From Amoebidium appalachense (taxonomy: Eukaryota; Ichthyosporea): DNA of 64,000 nt. Positions 29,027 to 37,234 of this stretch are shown here, piece by piece. The first letter of the stretch is position 1, and each line of letters opens with the position of its first letter. Made by a program: the position numbers and the translations under genes. The notes beneath the pieces were generated by a model, which made no database searches, was not told the origin of the DNA, and was given only the letters and a program-made list of their open reading frames with translations. The DNA lies in contig CAVNZM010000002.1 in NCBI GenBank assembly GCA_963693365.1, forward strand, positions 2,046,001-2,110,000, given 5' to 3'.

Positions 29027-30346
29027 ATGGTGGCCAGAGACAAGGGCATTGAGCAGGTGATTGAGGAGACCTACGCCACCTTCAAGCTCCCCCCCACCGT
29101 GCAGGCACTGTGGCGGCGTGCAAAAGCAAAAGACAAGAGGGTAGGGCAACCGGCCGTGCGTGCCTACCTGTCCAGAAGAAACACCGGGCAGCAGGAATCC
29201 CTCAAGGAGGTGCTCGCCCCCCATCGTATCGAGAGGAAGGACTACCTCCCCACCACAGCACGGCCGAACAGCGTGGCGGCGGATCTGTTTTTCATGACAC
29301 GTTACTCAAAGGCAAACAGGGGGTACAAGGGGGGATTGAGCATGATTGACATGAACACGAGGCAGGCAACGGTCGTGCCCATAAAGACAAAGAGCTCAGG
29401 GAGCGGGAAGAACGAGCACCTCACCATCAGCAACGGGCCGGAGATGCAGAGGGCTGTGCACAAAGCCTTAAAGACCATCAGGGAGATGAAGGACGAAAGC
29501 AACAAAGGGGAGGAAAACCTACAACCTACAGAGGTCAAGCAGATCTTTACGGACAAGGGCACGGAGTTCCTCAGCAATACAATGAAAAAGTACTACGATC
29601 AACACGACATCACCATCCTTCCTCAAAAGCCAGGCCGAAAACCACGCAACGTGGCCATGGTAGAACGGTTCCATCGCACCCTAAAGCAAGGATTGAGCAA
29701 GTACATGGAGGCCAACGACACGGGCAAGTGGACGGGGGAGGGGTTGGAAAACGTGTTGGAGGATTACAACGACACGTACCATGGTTCGATCGGTAGAGAG
29801 CCCAACAAGATGACCCAGAGGGCCGAACGGTGGAACAGCATCAACACGTGGCTGGAGAACAGGAAGCAAAAAGGTAAGCTACGTGCCAAGATGGGGCACA
29901 CGGAGGGCGAGCACGTGCGTGCACTCAAAAAGCCAAAGGGACCGTTTGAAAAGGAGGGAAGAAACTGGTCCAAGGACGTCTACACGCTCGCCTACAAGGA
30001 TGCAAGTGGGTGGGCGCTACGCAACGCGGCTACAGGGGAGATGAGGAAACACACGCCAGGCCTACGCTACGCTTGGCCAGACACCATGCTAAAGAAGGTA
30101 CCACCTACCAGCGTGTCTGTACCGCCCAGCAGCGGGATGCGTGCAGCTCGCAAGGAGACAGCCAAGGAGAGGGCTCGCGAGGAGCTGGCGTTTGAAGGGC
30201 GCGAGCTGGTGCGCCAGAAGGGCACGCGTGCACAAGCCCAAAAGGAAAAGGAAAAACGAAAGGCACAGGAACTGAGAAAACTGGAGTTTGCCCACCAACA
30301 GGAGCAAACGGGTCTGCGTCGCAGTGAAAGGCGTGCACGCCGCTAG
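29027..30346 (+). CDS. Polinton/PLV-type DDE (rve) integrase, 439 aa
   Basis: Retrovirus-like integrase that would insert linear DNA into the chromosome. The start ATG has a strong context (aaccaccATGG). The N-terminal ~65 residues (LPPTVQALWRRAKAKD, then VRAYLSRRN) match the small helical domain seen in Maverick/Polinton integrases. The catalytic core has Asp86 in VAADLFFM, Asp176 in IFTDKGTEF and Glu213 in NVAMVERFHRTLK, a DD36E spacing. A C-terminal SH3/chromo-like part (HVRALKKPKGPF, LAYKDASGWALR) is followed by a charged coiled-coil tail rich in Arg, Lys and Glu. No RT or Gag is attached, which separates it from retroelement integrases. All catalytic residues are intact; there is no stop or frameshift. 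Same strand as the next four genes. Confidence 0.92.
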   Translation: MVARDKGIEQVIEETYATFKLPPTVQALWRRAKAKDKRVGQPAVRAYLSRRNTGQQESLKEVLAPHRIERKDYLPTTARPNSVAADLFFMTRYSKANRGYKGGLSMIDMNTRQATVVPIKTKSSGSGKNEHLTISNGPEMQRAVHKALKTIREMKDESNKGEENLQPTEVKQIFTDKGTEFLSNTMKKYYDQHDITILPQKPGRKPRNVAMVERFHRTLKQGLSKYMEANDTGKWTGEGLENVLEDYNDTYHGSIGREPNKMTQRAERWNSINTWLENRKQKGKLRAKMGHTEGEHVRALKKPKGPFEKEGRNWSKDVYTLAYKDASGWALRNAATGEMRKHTPGLRYAWPDTMLKKVPPTSVSVPPSSGMRAARKETAKERAREELAFEGRELVRQKGTRAQAQKEKEKRKAQELRKLEFAHQQEQTGLRRSERRARR

Positions 30347-30394
30347 GTGTGACCTGCCCATTCTGGAAAAACCATCCGTCTTGAAAAAAACAGA

Positions 30395-30500
30395 GACGCC
30401 CCACCAACCAGCCACCGCGAAAACTGGCCATTTTGGGATGATTGCGCAAACAGGGGACGCCCCACCAACCAGCGACCGCCAAAACTAGCCCAATTTGGTC
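30395..30500. repeat. Tandem pair of a 61-bp unit
   Basis: gacgccccaccaaccagc, then ACCGC, AAAACT and a TTTGG block, starts at 30,395 and again at 30,456 with a few substitutions. It lies just after the integrase stop. Confidence 0.85.
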
Positions 30501-30539
30501 ACCTTCCAAATCAGGCTAATCCTCCATGTGCGGACCCCA

Positions 30540-30665
30540 GGCCCAGGTCCGGATCAGGCCCGTGCGGGTCGGTTCGGGTCGGCCTGGTCAGATTTGGGTC
30601 GCGTCGACCCGTTAACGACCCGGCCCGACCCGACCCGGGCTAATCTGGACCGGCCCGTGGCCCGC
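30540..30665. repeat. GGGTCGG / CCCGACC-rich patch
   Basis: Degenerate alternation of GGGTCGG and GGCCCGACC units between integrase and methyltransferase. The same type of patch occurs at about 12,787-12,880, outside the 20.6-kb segment. Confidence 0.75.
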
Positions 30666-30703
30666 GAAATTTTCACAGCACACAGGTGCGGGACTGTGTG
30701 ATC

Positions 30704-31201
30704 ATGGGGCTGGGCAGCTGCTGCGGGGTGTACAAGGTCACACAGGACAAGAGGAAGGCCGGACTGGACACTGACAAGGTGCAGACACCAGCATGGGTGC
30801 TGGATGCACTCGAAAAGGAGTTTGGCGCACTCAATGACCCCTGCCCCATCACCTGGCGGGAGGGGGAGGACCCTTGCGCACTCACAGACGACGACGTGTG
30901 GTCCACCGAGAAAATAAACTATGTCAACCCTCCCTTCTCTGAGATTCCCCCATTTTTACGCATGGCCATACGGATGTACATATCCAAGGGTAGAAAGAGC
31001 GTGCTGCTCGTGCCTGCACGCACGGAGGCACGCTGGTTCCATGACCTGGCCTTCAGGTACGCCGCAGAGATACGCATCCTGAGGGGTAGGATCAAGTTTG
31101 AGGGGTTCAAGAGGCCATCGCCAGAGGGCGTGTGCCTGCTAAAGTTTGTTCACAGAGCCTCAGCCTGTCGGTGGCCCGCGTGTAGTGTCGTGGATGCCTG
31201 A
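30704..31201 (+). CDS. Dam-like DNA adenine-N6 methyltransferase, 165 aa
   Basis: Transfers a methyl group from S-adenosylmethionine to N6 of adenine in DNA. The short phage-type Dam family (about 150-190 aa) fits: QTPAWVLDALEKEFG at the N-terminus (the substrate-entry motif of these enzymes), DPCPITWREGEDP, then the catalytic NPPF box in INYVNPPFSEIPPF, followed by SVLLVPARTEARWFHDLAF and a C-terminal FEGFKRPSPEGVCLLKF. The start ATG at 30,704 precedes GLGSCCGVYKV. Such genes are frequent in polinton-like viruses, virophages and phages and rare as host genes. Probably modifies the element's own DNA; the recognised site cannot be read from the sequence. Confidence 0.85.
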   Translation: MGLGSCCGVYKVTQDKRKAGLDTDKVQTPAWVLDALEKEFGALNDPCPITWREGEDPCALTDDDVWSTEKINYVNPPFSEIPPFLRMAIRMYISKGRKSVLLVPARTEARWFHDLAFRYAAEIRILRGRIKFEGFKRPSPEGVCLLKFVHRASACRWPACSVVDA

Positions 31202-31294
31202 GGCATACCCGCGCAGCTCAAAGGCAGGGGCCGTGTTGGGGCTGGATTTCTAGCTTAATTACTAAGATCTACTAGTAGGGTCTAGATCATAAAA

Positions 31295-31588
31295 ATGTGT
31301 GTTAGAGTGTATGTAGTGCGTGCACACCATGGCCAACTTGGAATCGTGCTGAACGACCAGTTTCAGCCCCTCACTGCGCGTACGTCAAACGCCACGCACA
31401 CAGACTTTAGCTACTATGGCCAGCAGGCGATGGCACAGGCTGTTGCGGACAAGATATGCCCGCACGGTACCCGCCACCCCTTCTTCCTCAAACCAAGCAC
31501 CATGGCAGGGTCTGCAGCAGGCCGATTTGCTCGCCCCAGACCCACCTTTGCGGCACTCAGGCGTGCACATGGCAGGCCCATGCACTGA
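31295..31588 (+). CDS. Small hypothetical protein, 97 aa
   Basis: ATG 31,295 to TGA 31,586. The N-terminus is odd (MCVRVYVVRAHHGQLG), then LNDQFQPLTARTSNATHTDFSYYGQQAMAQAVADKICP and a basic C-terminus (RFARPRPTFAALRRAHGRP). It does not resemble repeat translation, and AATAAA-like sequence lies about 50 bp downstream. Function unknown; spacing and strand fit the virus-like cluster. Confidence 0.5.
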   Translation: MCVRVYVVRAHHGQLGIVLNDQFQPLTARTSNATHTDFSYYGQQAMAQAVADKICPHGTRHPFFLKPSTMAGSAAGRFARPRPTFAALRRAHGRPMH

Positions 31589-31685
31589 CCGTTAGTGTAC
31601 GTAGTAGGCCATGGCCAAGCGGGCAATTGGCAACCAAAAATAAAAATAATGTGCATGCATAAGTAAACGTGCAAGTCACGTCACC

Positions 31686-32267
31686 ATGGGGGTGTCATCG
31701 CAAGGCAGGAGCGGCAACACGCGTGTCATCTACGTGCAGAACCGGCCAAACAAGGCCTCAGAGGTAGCCAAGTGGGTGGGGGCCCTGGCGGGCGGTGCTG
31801 CCTTGGGGGCAGGGGGGTACTATGCATGGAAGCACAAGGGGGACATTGCGAGGGGGGTGGGCAACTACATGTACAACAAGGCTGCGGATGCTGCCACCTA
31901 CACTGCAGGGAAGGCGGGGGAGGCGGGGGGGACGGTTTTCAAGGGCCTCAAGGGGGTAGCGCGTGCCACAGGCGATGCTGCCATGCAGGGCACGCAGCGT
32001 GCAGGGCAGGGCGCGCAGAATGGTGCATTCAGTGCGTGGAAGACCCTGAGGAATGGCACGAGGGATGCGGGCAACTACCTGCTGCACAACACCCAGGATG
32101 CGTTGGGATATGGTCCTTATAACTTGAATGCTGCAGGCACACGCACGGGAAACAGCTACGAGTGGAGAGGGGGTGGAGGGGGCGGTGCGCAGGTGCTTGT
32201 CGGCGGTAAGCCCTACGTCTGGCCGCCAGCCAGGTCGCCAAACGTATCGGGACGCGGCATCCTCTAA
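31686..32267 (+). CDS. Unknown Gly/Ala-rich protein with one hydrophobic segment, 193 aa
   Basis: ATG in strong context (gtcaccATGG). A hydrophobic stretch at about residues 30-47 (WVGALAGGAALGAGGYYAW) could span a membrane. It is followed by an amphipathic, alanine/glycine-rich helix region with internal similarity (GVGNYMYNKAADAA, DAGNYLLHNTQDAL; both start with G-N-Y) and a C-terminal Gly run. Composition recalls small virion-associated or membrane-active proteins, but I recognise no family. Co-oriented with integrase and methyltransferase. Confidence 0.65.
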   Translation: MGVSSQGRSGNTRVIYVQNRPNKASEVAKWVGALAGGAALGAGGYYAWKHKGDIARGVGNYMYNKAADAATYTAGKAGEAGGTVFKGLKGVARATGDAAMQGTQRAGQGAQNGAFSAWKTLRNGTRDAGNYLLHNTQDALGYGPYNLNAAGTRTGNSYEWRGGGGGGAQVLVGGKPYVWPPARSPNVSGRGIL

Positions 32268-32359
32268 TGGAACCTTCCGTTTATGGTAAGTGTGCAGGGA
32301 AAAACCGTTGGCGGGCGGTGCGAGCGGCCAATCAAATTTTGTAGAATTTGTTGACTTGC

Positions 32360-32400
32360 ATTCCATTGGCGACTCCCCTGCGCTCCTATTGGACGCCTAG
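32360..32400 (+). promoter_or_regulatory. Two ATTGG-centred promoter motifs upstream of the 367-aa gene
   Basis: ATTGGCGACTCCCCTGCGC at 32,365 and ATTGGACGCCTAGGGC at 32,388. The second matches the motif repeated upstream of the gene starting at 36,532. They lie about 165-190 bp before the ATG, a usual distance for CCAAT-type boxes (ATTGG is the complement of CCAAT). Confidence 0.6.
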
Positions 32401-32552
32401 GGCAACAGGAGTCACCGAATTTTGGAGCACGGTAGCGTGTGTGCACCGGAGGGCACAAAAGCCACCTGCAAACGTTCCTTATTCAAACACTTTTTCTTAT
32501 ATTCTAAGCCACTCTAGCCTGGTCTTTTTGCAAGCAGCGAACTTTGGAAACC

Positions 32553-33653
32553 ATGGCAGACCTCTCCTTCCTGCCCCCTCTAGATCTAGACGATGCTGAT
32601 GTTCTTGCTGCCGCCGCAGCAGCCATTTCTGTGCCAGCCCGCAGGCCTCCTCCTGGCCGCACCTTCTCCTGGCATCTCAAAGATTTGGATCTTGACACTG
32701 TTCTGCTTCAACCCTTCTACGCATCCTACCGCACGCTTGCTGAGGGGTATGCAGCACAGCCCAGTGTTTCCGCCAACGCAGCATCCTTCCTCCTCTCCGC
32801 CAAGAAAGGTGACTTCTTCGCTGGCTATGATGCAGGGGGCGAAGTCTACTTCCAAAAACGCTTCACGGGTCTAGATGACTTTGATGGGGCATGGCTCCCT
32901 GAGATGCTGGTGCGTGGTACCATCTCTGAGCCTGCAGAACTGGCTGAACTGCACGGCAAGTCGCTTTTGGCAACACTCGCGTGCCGCAACGCCCTCATGC
33001 TCAAGGGGGTGGCTGCTGCTGTGGTAGACATCCTCCTACCGCAGTTCACAGAGCATGAGAGATCCACTAGGCACAAGGTAGAGACAGACCCTCAGTTGGT
33101 TGGCAACTACATGCAGAGGTACCTGGAGGAGATAGAGGCCAACTGGGAGCCCATCGTCGGGATGTGCAAGGCAGGACTCACTCCCCACAGGGAGAGAGAG
33201 GTGGCCCGCCACCTGGCTCGTGTTGTTGCTGGCTTCCTGCAGACCATGGTGGCCACTGCAAAGGCAGCCAAGTTGAAGTCCACGCCCCTCTTCAAAGGGG
33301 TCGCCATGGATGTCCTCCATGACATGCAGGCATTGCTGCGTGGGGTTGCGAATGAGCGTATGTATGGTGCAGGTGAGAAGATTGTGTTTGCAGGGCTGAT
33401 CAAGAAAAACATCCACAAGGAGGCACCATCACGGCGCAAGTCCGGCACGTTCATCGACATTGCCCCCAAGGAGAAGGAAAACCTTGCCCCCCTCCGCAGC
33501 AGCAGCACCAACAGCAACACCCCCTACAACAACAACAACAACATCATGACGGTCGGTGCCCCCTACTTCTACGGTAGGACCCGGGTGCCTAACTTACTCC
33601 GTACCTCAGCGGCACCGCCCCTCAAGACTGTGAACCATGGCTACATGGGCTAG
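32553..33653 (+). CDS. Unknown virus-like protein, 366 aa
   Basis: ATG in strong context (gaaaccATGG), MADLSFLPPLDLDD, TAG stop at 33,651. Predominantly helical by eye: alanine-rich N-terminus, then LRTLAEGYAAQ-like and LATLACRNALMLKGVAAAVVDILL segments, EANWEPIVGMCKAGLT, and a Ser/Asn-rich, probably disordered C-terminus with an N5 run before MTVGAPYFYG. No jelly-roll, kinase, nuclease or polymerase motif is visible. A structural or DNA-packaging role would fit the context, but this is only a guess. Frame intact; codon use is like its neighbours. Confidence 0.8.
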   Translation: MADLSFLPPLDLDDADVLAAAAAAISVPARRPPPGRTFSWHLKDLDLDTVLLQPFYASYRTLAEGYAAQPSVSANAASFLLSAKKGDFFAGYDAGGEVYFQKRFTGLDDFDGAWLPEMLVRGTISEPAELAELHGKSLLATLACRNALMLKGVAAAVVDILLPQFTEHERSTRHKVETDPQLVGNYMQRYLEEIEANWEPIVGMCKAGLTPHREREVARHLARVVAGFLQTMVATAKAAKLKSTPLFKGVAMDVLHDMQALLRGVANERMYGAGEKIVFAGLIKKNIHKEAPSRRKSGTFIDIAPKEKENLAPLRSSSTNSNTPYNNNNNIMTVGAPYFYGRTRVPNLLRTSAAPPLKTVNHGYMG

Positions 33654-33771
33654 TGCACAGGATAGGGGGCAGTGCCCTAAACTTTGCCATTTTTAATTTT
33701 TTTAGTAAAGTACCTTAAAGTTTGAGCATGCCATGGCCTCATTAACATAGACACCGTTGTGATTTGTGTAT

Positions 33772-34195
33772 ACATAGTGGGCAGTGCCCTTTATTTTCAC
33801 GTTTTTTTTCTTCTTCTTCTATACAAAGAATTGAACCGACGGCAAAAATAAACTTTTGTTTTTTTACGAAAGTTCCAAGAAAAAGAACAGAGCACAAGCT
33901 GAAGACTACCATGGTGCATTGCACACGTGTGTCTGCACGTGTGCGTGTGTGTGTGTGCATGTGTGTGCATGTGTGTGCTTGTGTGTGCCAAAACACTCTA
34001 ACAAAAATCTATGAAGATTTTAACGATAAAAAATAAAAAAACTTTGTGATCTGTGGATGCATTGGGCGGAGCCCTTTATTTTCACGTTTTTTTTTCCTAG
34101 AAAGAAAACCGACGGCAAAAAGATCCAAGGAAAAAAAACAGAGCACAAGTTGAAGACTACTATGGTGCATTGCACACGTGTGCCTGCACGTGTGC

Positions 34196-34252
<57 letters not shown>
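33772..34252. repeat. Tandem duplication (about 290-bp offset) ending in GT arrays
   Basis: The block gggcagtgccctttattttc, an ACCGACGGCAAAAA segment, AACAGAGCACAAG-TGAAGACTAC and ATGGTGCATTGCACACGTGTG occurs at 33,779 and again near 34,067 (GGGCGGAGCCC variant). It sits between the convergent ends of the 366-aa and 324-aa genes. (GT)n 34,197-34,252 touches the stop of the latter. Confidence 0.85.
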
Positions 34253-34253
<1 letters not shown>

Positions 34254-35227
34254 TAAACGTTGCTGTTTGGCCCGTGGGGTGGCTCTGCCACAACCACTTG
34301 GTAGACCTTCACGGTCTCTGATGTTTCTGGCCTCATCCGTTTGTTGTCACGTTCCGTGACAACGAGGCTGAACAGTTTGGACTTGATGCCCTCGTTAAGG
34401 GCCGTCAGAATGTCCCGTGCCGTTTCCTCCACCCACAGGCGATCCATCACCTCGAACAGGAAGTTGTGCACAAGTCGTTGCAGGTTATCCCGCAGCCCTC
34501 GTTCCTTGTGCATTATGCGGGGGTGGCAGTTTGGGGGTGAGACCATCCAATCGACCGTGATAAACTCGACGTACTTCTTCGACTCCGACCACGTCGTGTC
34601 GACAAACGTGATGAATCGCCTAACGTCGTTAATGTTATCGTCGTCGAAAACTCTCGGGGACACCGAGTCCAGGAAACCACCCACACGGCCTTCGTACACG
34701 TACAACCCCCATGCATCCCCCTCGGCCCACTTCTCTAGTTCCCCCAAGTCTCTCTTGAACCGTGTCTCGTGCCCATCCTCGTAGTTGGGTGCGGTGATAG
34801 TGAACGTCCATTCCCCCTGCTCGTTGATTTCCCCCTTAAAAATGTCCGTGCCTAACACTTGGTTGAGACGTCCTGGTAGGGCCTTCTTTTCCTCCATCGA
34901 CCACGTGCCTGTGTGTGTGTTCACCTTGGTAATTGCACGTTCCCGCTCCATCACTTCGTCCTCGAAAAACTGCCATACTTCCACCCTCTCCATGCTCGTC
35001 TTGGCCCAGTCGGCAATCATCTCCCTATAGGTGGGTGAAACGGGGCGTGTGACCCACTCTTTAGTACGGTGATTGTAGTACCTGTAGGTACCGTTGAAAA
35101 TGTGCAGGTGGGGTTGGGCTGCCACGTCGAGATAGTGGCCAAACATGTGTTGGTTGGTTGCTTTTCTTATGAAGGGGGGACCAAGTTCGAGGTCGTCCTC
35201 TGAGGAATCAATACGATGAGAAGACAT
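34253..35227 (-). CDS. Unknown virus-like protein, 324 aa
   Basis: ATG at 35,227 (MSSHRIDSSEDDLELGPPF), stop at 34,253. Rich in aromatic and acidic residues: HIFNGTYRYYNHRTKEWV, DWAKTSMERVEVWQFFEDEV, FVDTTWSESKKYVEFITVDW, DNLQRLVHNFLFEVMDRLW. A mixed alpha/beta soluble protein, no signal peptide or membrane segment. Family not recognised. Transcribed in the same direction as the 321-aa gene upstream (340 bp apart) and convergent with the integrase-side genes. Reading frame intact. Confidence 0.78.
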
Positions 35228-35566
35228 GTTGTTGTGTGGTGATTGATTGTTCTAAGTCTCACTGAGTAAAAGGATGGTGTGGTGTCTTTTAAAAGTCTTT
35301 ATTCTGTGCGAAAAGAGATGATTGTGAAAATGTTTAAGAGTTTTTTCTAAGTTTTTTCTTCACAAAAAAACGAACGAAAACGAGACGAGACTGAGAGAAT
35401 ACGTAATATTACGTAACATTCAATTTCGCTTGATTTCATTGGCTCATAAGTTACGCAAAGTTCAAGTTGGCGCAATCATTTACTCTCTCACTCATGTACG
35501 TACTAAGTCAACTCAGTCGCGGCGGCACACAGTGTTTTTTTTTGGGAAGAAGTTTATTTCGTGGCA
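35228..35566. other. Intergenic spacer between the two minus-strand virus-like genes
   Basis: AT-rich, no ORF. On the minus strand a polyadenylation-type AATAAA lies just after the stop of the 321-aa gene (about 35,553-35,559). Confidence 0.6.
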
Positions 35567-36532
35567 TCACCCGGAGGTAAAGAGATTCTGAATAAACAGA
35601 CATGTGCCTATTACATCCTGACGCATTTTCGCCTTGTCCTCCCCAGGCATGGGCGTGCCAGCACGCTTAGCCTGCCCCATGTCTACATCACCCCCCTCCC
35701 CCTCACTACCCGCACCACCACTGACCAACTCCATCAGACCATCTAACTCAAACACCTGAACCTTGCGGGCAACGAGCTTGGTGCGCACAGTGTTGTTTTT
35801 CTTGTTGTAGATGACGCTGGTGGCGGCAGCAGACACCCATGCAGTAACCTCACGGCACTTGGCACGCTGGGAGTTCATAAACTCCACAAACTCATCCACA
35901 GAGGCCGCGTTGTTGCCCAGCTTGAAGAGGCAGGCGTTGCGGCCATGGGGGTTGGGCAATTCCAACGTCACGTTGAAGTAGGTGTCGCCCAGTGCCCCCT
36001 CCATGTCCTCCTTGCCGACGGGGTCGGCACCCAGCACCTCGTACAGGTTGGGGGTGTGCTTGCTCCAGAGGTTGCTGCTGGTCTTGACGGGCACACCATC
36101 CAGGTCGACACCCTTGAGCATCTCGTGGTCCTTGTGCATCCACAGCACGTCCTTGGCCATGCTGCACACGTAGGGCCACAGGTCTGTGGCGTAGGCCACC
36201 TCAAAGGGCTCGGGGCGGCGTTGGGACTTGATCTTAATGGTGGGTTTGGTGTCCCAGGCAGCCGTGCTGGGAACCAGCTCGATGAGCATTTGCCCGTTGA
36301 TGTTGATGTTGGGCAGGTTGTACAGCTGCACCACCAGCACGTCGTTCATGACCCAGGGTGCACCCATGGTGGCCTTGCCCACACCGTTGAGGAACACCTC
36401 CTTGTACAGCACCATCTTGGACCCCTCAACGCTGCTGTTGATGTTTTCTTTGCCACTGCTTGCCGCGACGATGCTGGTCCTTTTGACGGTGGACAGACCA
36501 GTCATTTGACGCAGCAGGGTTGGCTTGACCAT
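35567..36532 (-). CDS. Unknown virus-like protein, 321 aa
   Basis: ATG at 36,532 (MVKPTLLRQMTGLSTVKR), TGA at 35,567. Beta-rich by eye: KMVLYKEVFLNGVGKATMG, NDVLVVQLYNLPNININGQ, TYFNVTLELPNPHGRNACLF, TKLVARKVQVFELDG. The C-terminus is acidic (GSEGEGGDVDMG). The alternation of short strands with KVQVFELDG could suit an OB-fold ssDNA-binding protein, but this is weak inference. A block of five ATTGG-centred motifs stands 180-330 bp upstream, so the gene looks strongly promoted. No truncation seen. Confidence 0.8.
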   Translation of the reverse strand: MVKPTLLRQMTGLSTVKRTSIVAASSGKENINSSVEGSKMVLYKEVFLNGVGKATMGAPWVMNDVLVVQLYNLPNININGQMLIELVPSTAAWDTKPTIKIKSQRRPEPFEVAYATDLWPYVCSMAKDVLWMHKDHEMLKGVDLDGVPVKTSSNLWSKHTPNLYEVLGADPVGKEDMEGALGDTYFNVTLELPNPHGRNACLFKLGNNAASVDEFVEFMNSQRAKCREVTAWVSAAATSVIYNKKNNTVRTKLVARKVQVFELDGLMELVSGGAGSEGEGGDVDMGQAKRAGTPMPGEDKAKMRQDVIGTCLFIQNLFTSG

Positions 36533-36711
36533 TTTGCTGTTGCTTGGGGGGTGTGGTGAACGTTACTGTGGTGTGCACCTCGACTGTGACTGTCTGGCTC
36601 ATGTTTGGTTGGTGAGAGGTTGCCTGTGTGCGGCTGTTTATGTACACGGCGGTAGGATGCAGGGTGCGTTTCTGGCCAATGAGGACCGTAATCCCTGTTC
36701 CCTGTGCCCTC

Positions 36712-36885
36712 ATTGGACACCTAGAACCACATGTGCCTGTCTAGATTCCGATTGGACGCCTTGTGCGGCAATTTGCTTTTTTGAGCCGAATTATCATTGG
36801 TCGCCCTGCGCACCCGTAATACCATTGGACGCCTTGTACATGGAATTCAGAATTCGAATTCTTATTGGACGCCTTGCGCAAACCT
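36712..36885 (-). promoter_or_regulatory. Five-copy ATTGGACGCCTTG motif array, upstream of the 321-aa gene
   Basis: ATTGGACACC (36,712), ATTGGACGCCTTGTGC (36,751), ATTGGTCGCCCTGCGC (36,796), ATTGGACGCCTTGTAC (36,824) and ATTGGACGCCTTGCGC (36,864), spaced 28-45 bp. On the sense strand of the gene each is a CCAAT box with a conserved GC-rich extension. It looks like a multi-site binding platform for one regulator. Confidence 0.7.
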
Positions 36886-36925
36886 TCGCATTCCTTTGAT
36901 CCGCACTTGTGTACATGTACGCACC

Positions 36926-37136
36926 ACACGTACGCGTACACGTACACGTACACGTGTTCCGCCCTCTCTCTCTTTAATTGTTTAATCATTTAATTAAAAC
37001 CACGTGCTCTGCACATGTTTTACACACACAGTGTGTGCACGTGCTCCTGTACATATATCCACCCACATCTCATATCCCATATCGCGATATGTGTACACAG
37101 ATATCACACATCTCATATCCACATATCCCATATCCT
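36926..37136. repeat. (ACGT)n-like alternation and a CATATC array
   Basis: CACACGTACGCGTACACGTA continues to about 36,956 as alternating purine-pyrimidine DNA. About 37,064-37,136 holds repeated catatcccatatc, CTCATATCC and ACATATCC words. No ORF. Confidence 0.75.
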
Positions 37137-37150
37137 GGGGGGTGCGGATA

Positions 37151-37193
37151 ATGGTCGAGGTGACGTCATCAAAGATGACGTCACGTCGACCAT
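37151..37193. promoter_or_regulatory. Inverted repeat, 20-bp arms and 3-nt loop, with two TGACGTCA boxes
   Basis: The left arm ATGGTCGAGGTGACGTCATC and right arm GATGACGTCACGTCGACCAT are complementary at 19 of 20 positions around AAA. Each arm carries the CRE palindrome TGACGTCA. It lies between the virus-like genes and the short hAT-like arm. Confidence 0.85.
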
Positions 37194-37234
37194 GTGCCGC
37201 GCCCCCATATGTAGTGAGGACGTGACCGTACGTA

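Noticed and set aside
31686-32267. N-myristoylated protein starting MGVSSQ
   Set aside because: The residue at the fifth position after the initiator Met is Gln, which does not fit the usual small-residue requirement.
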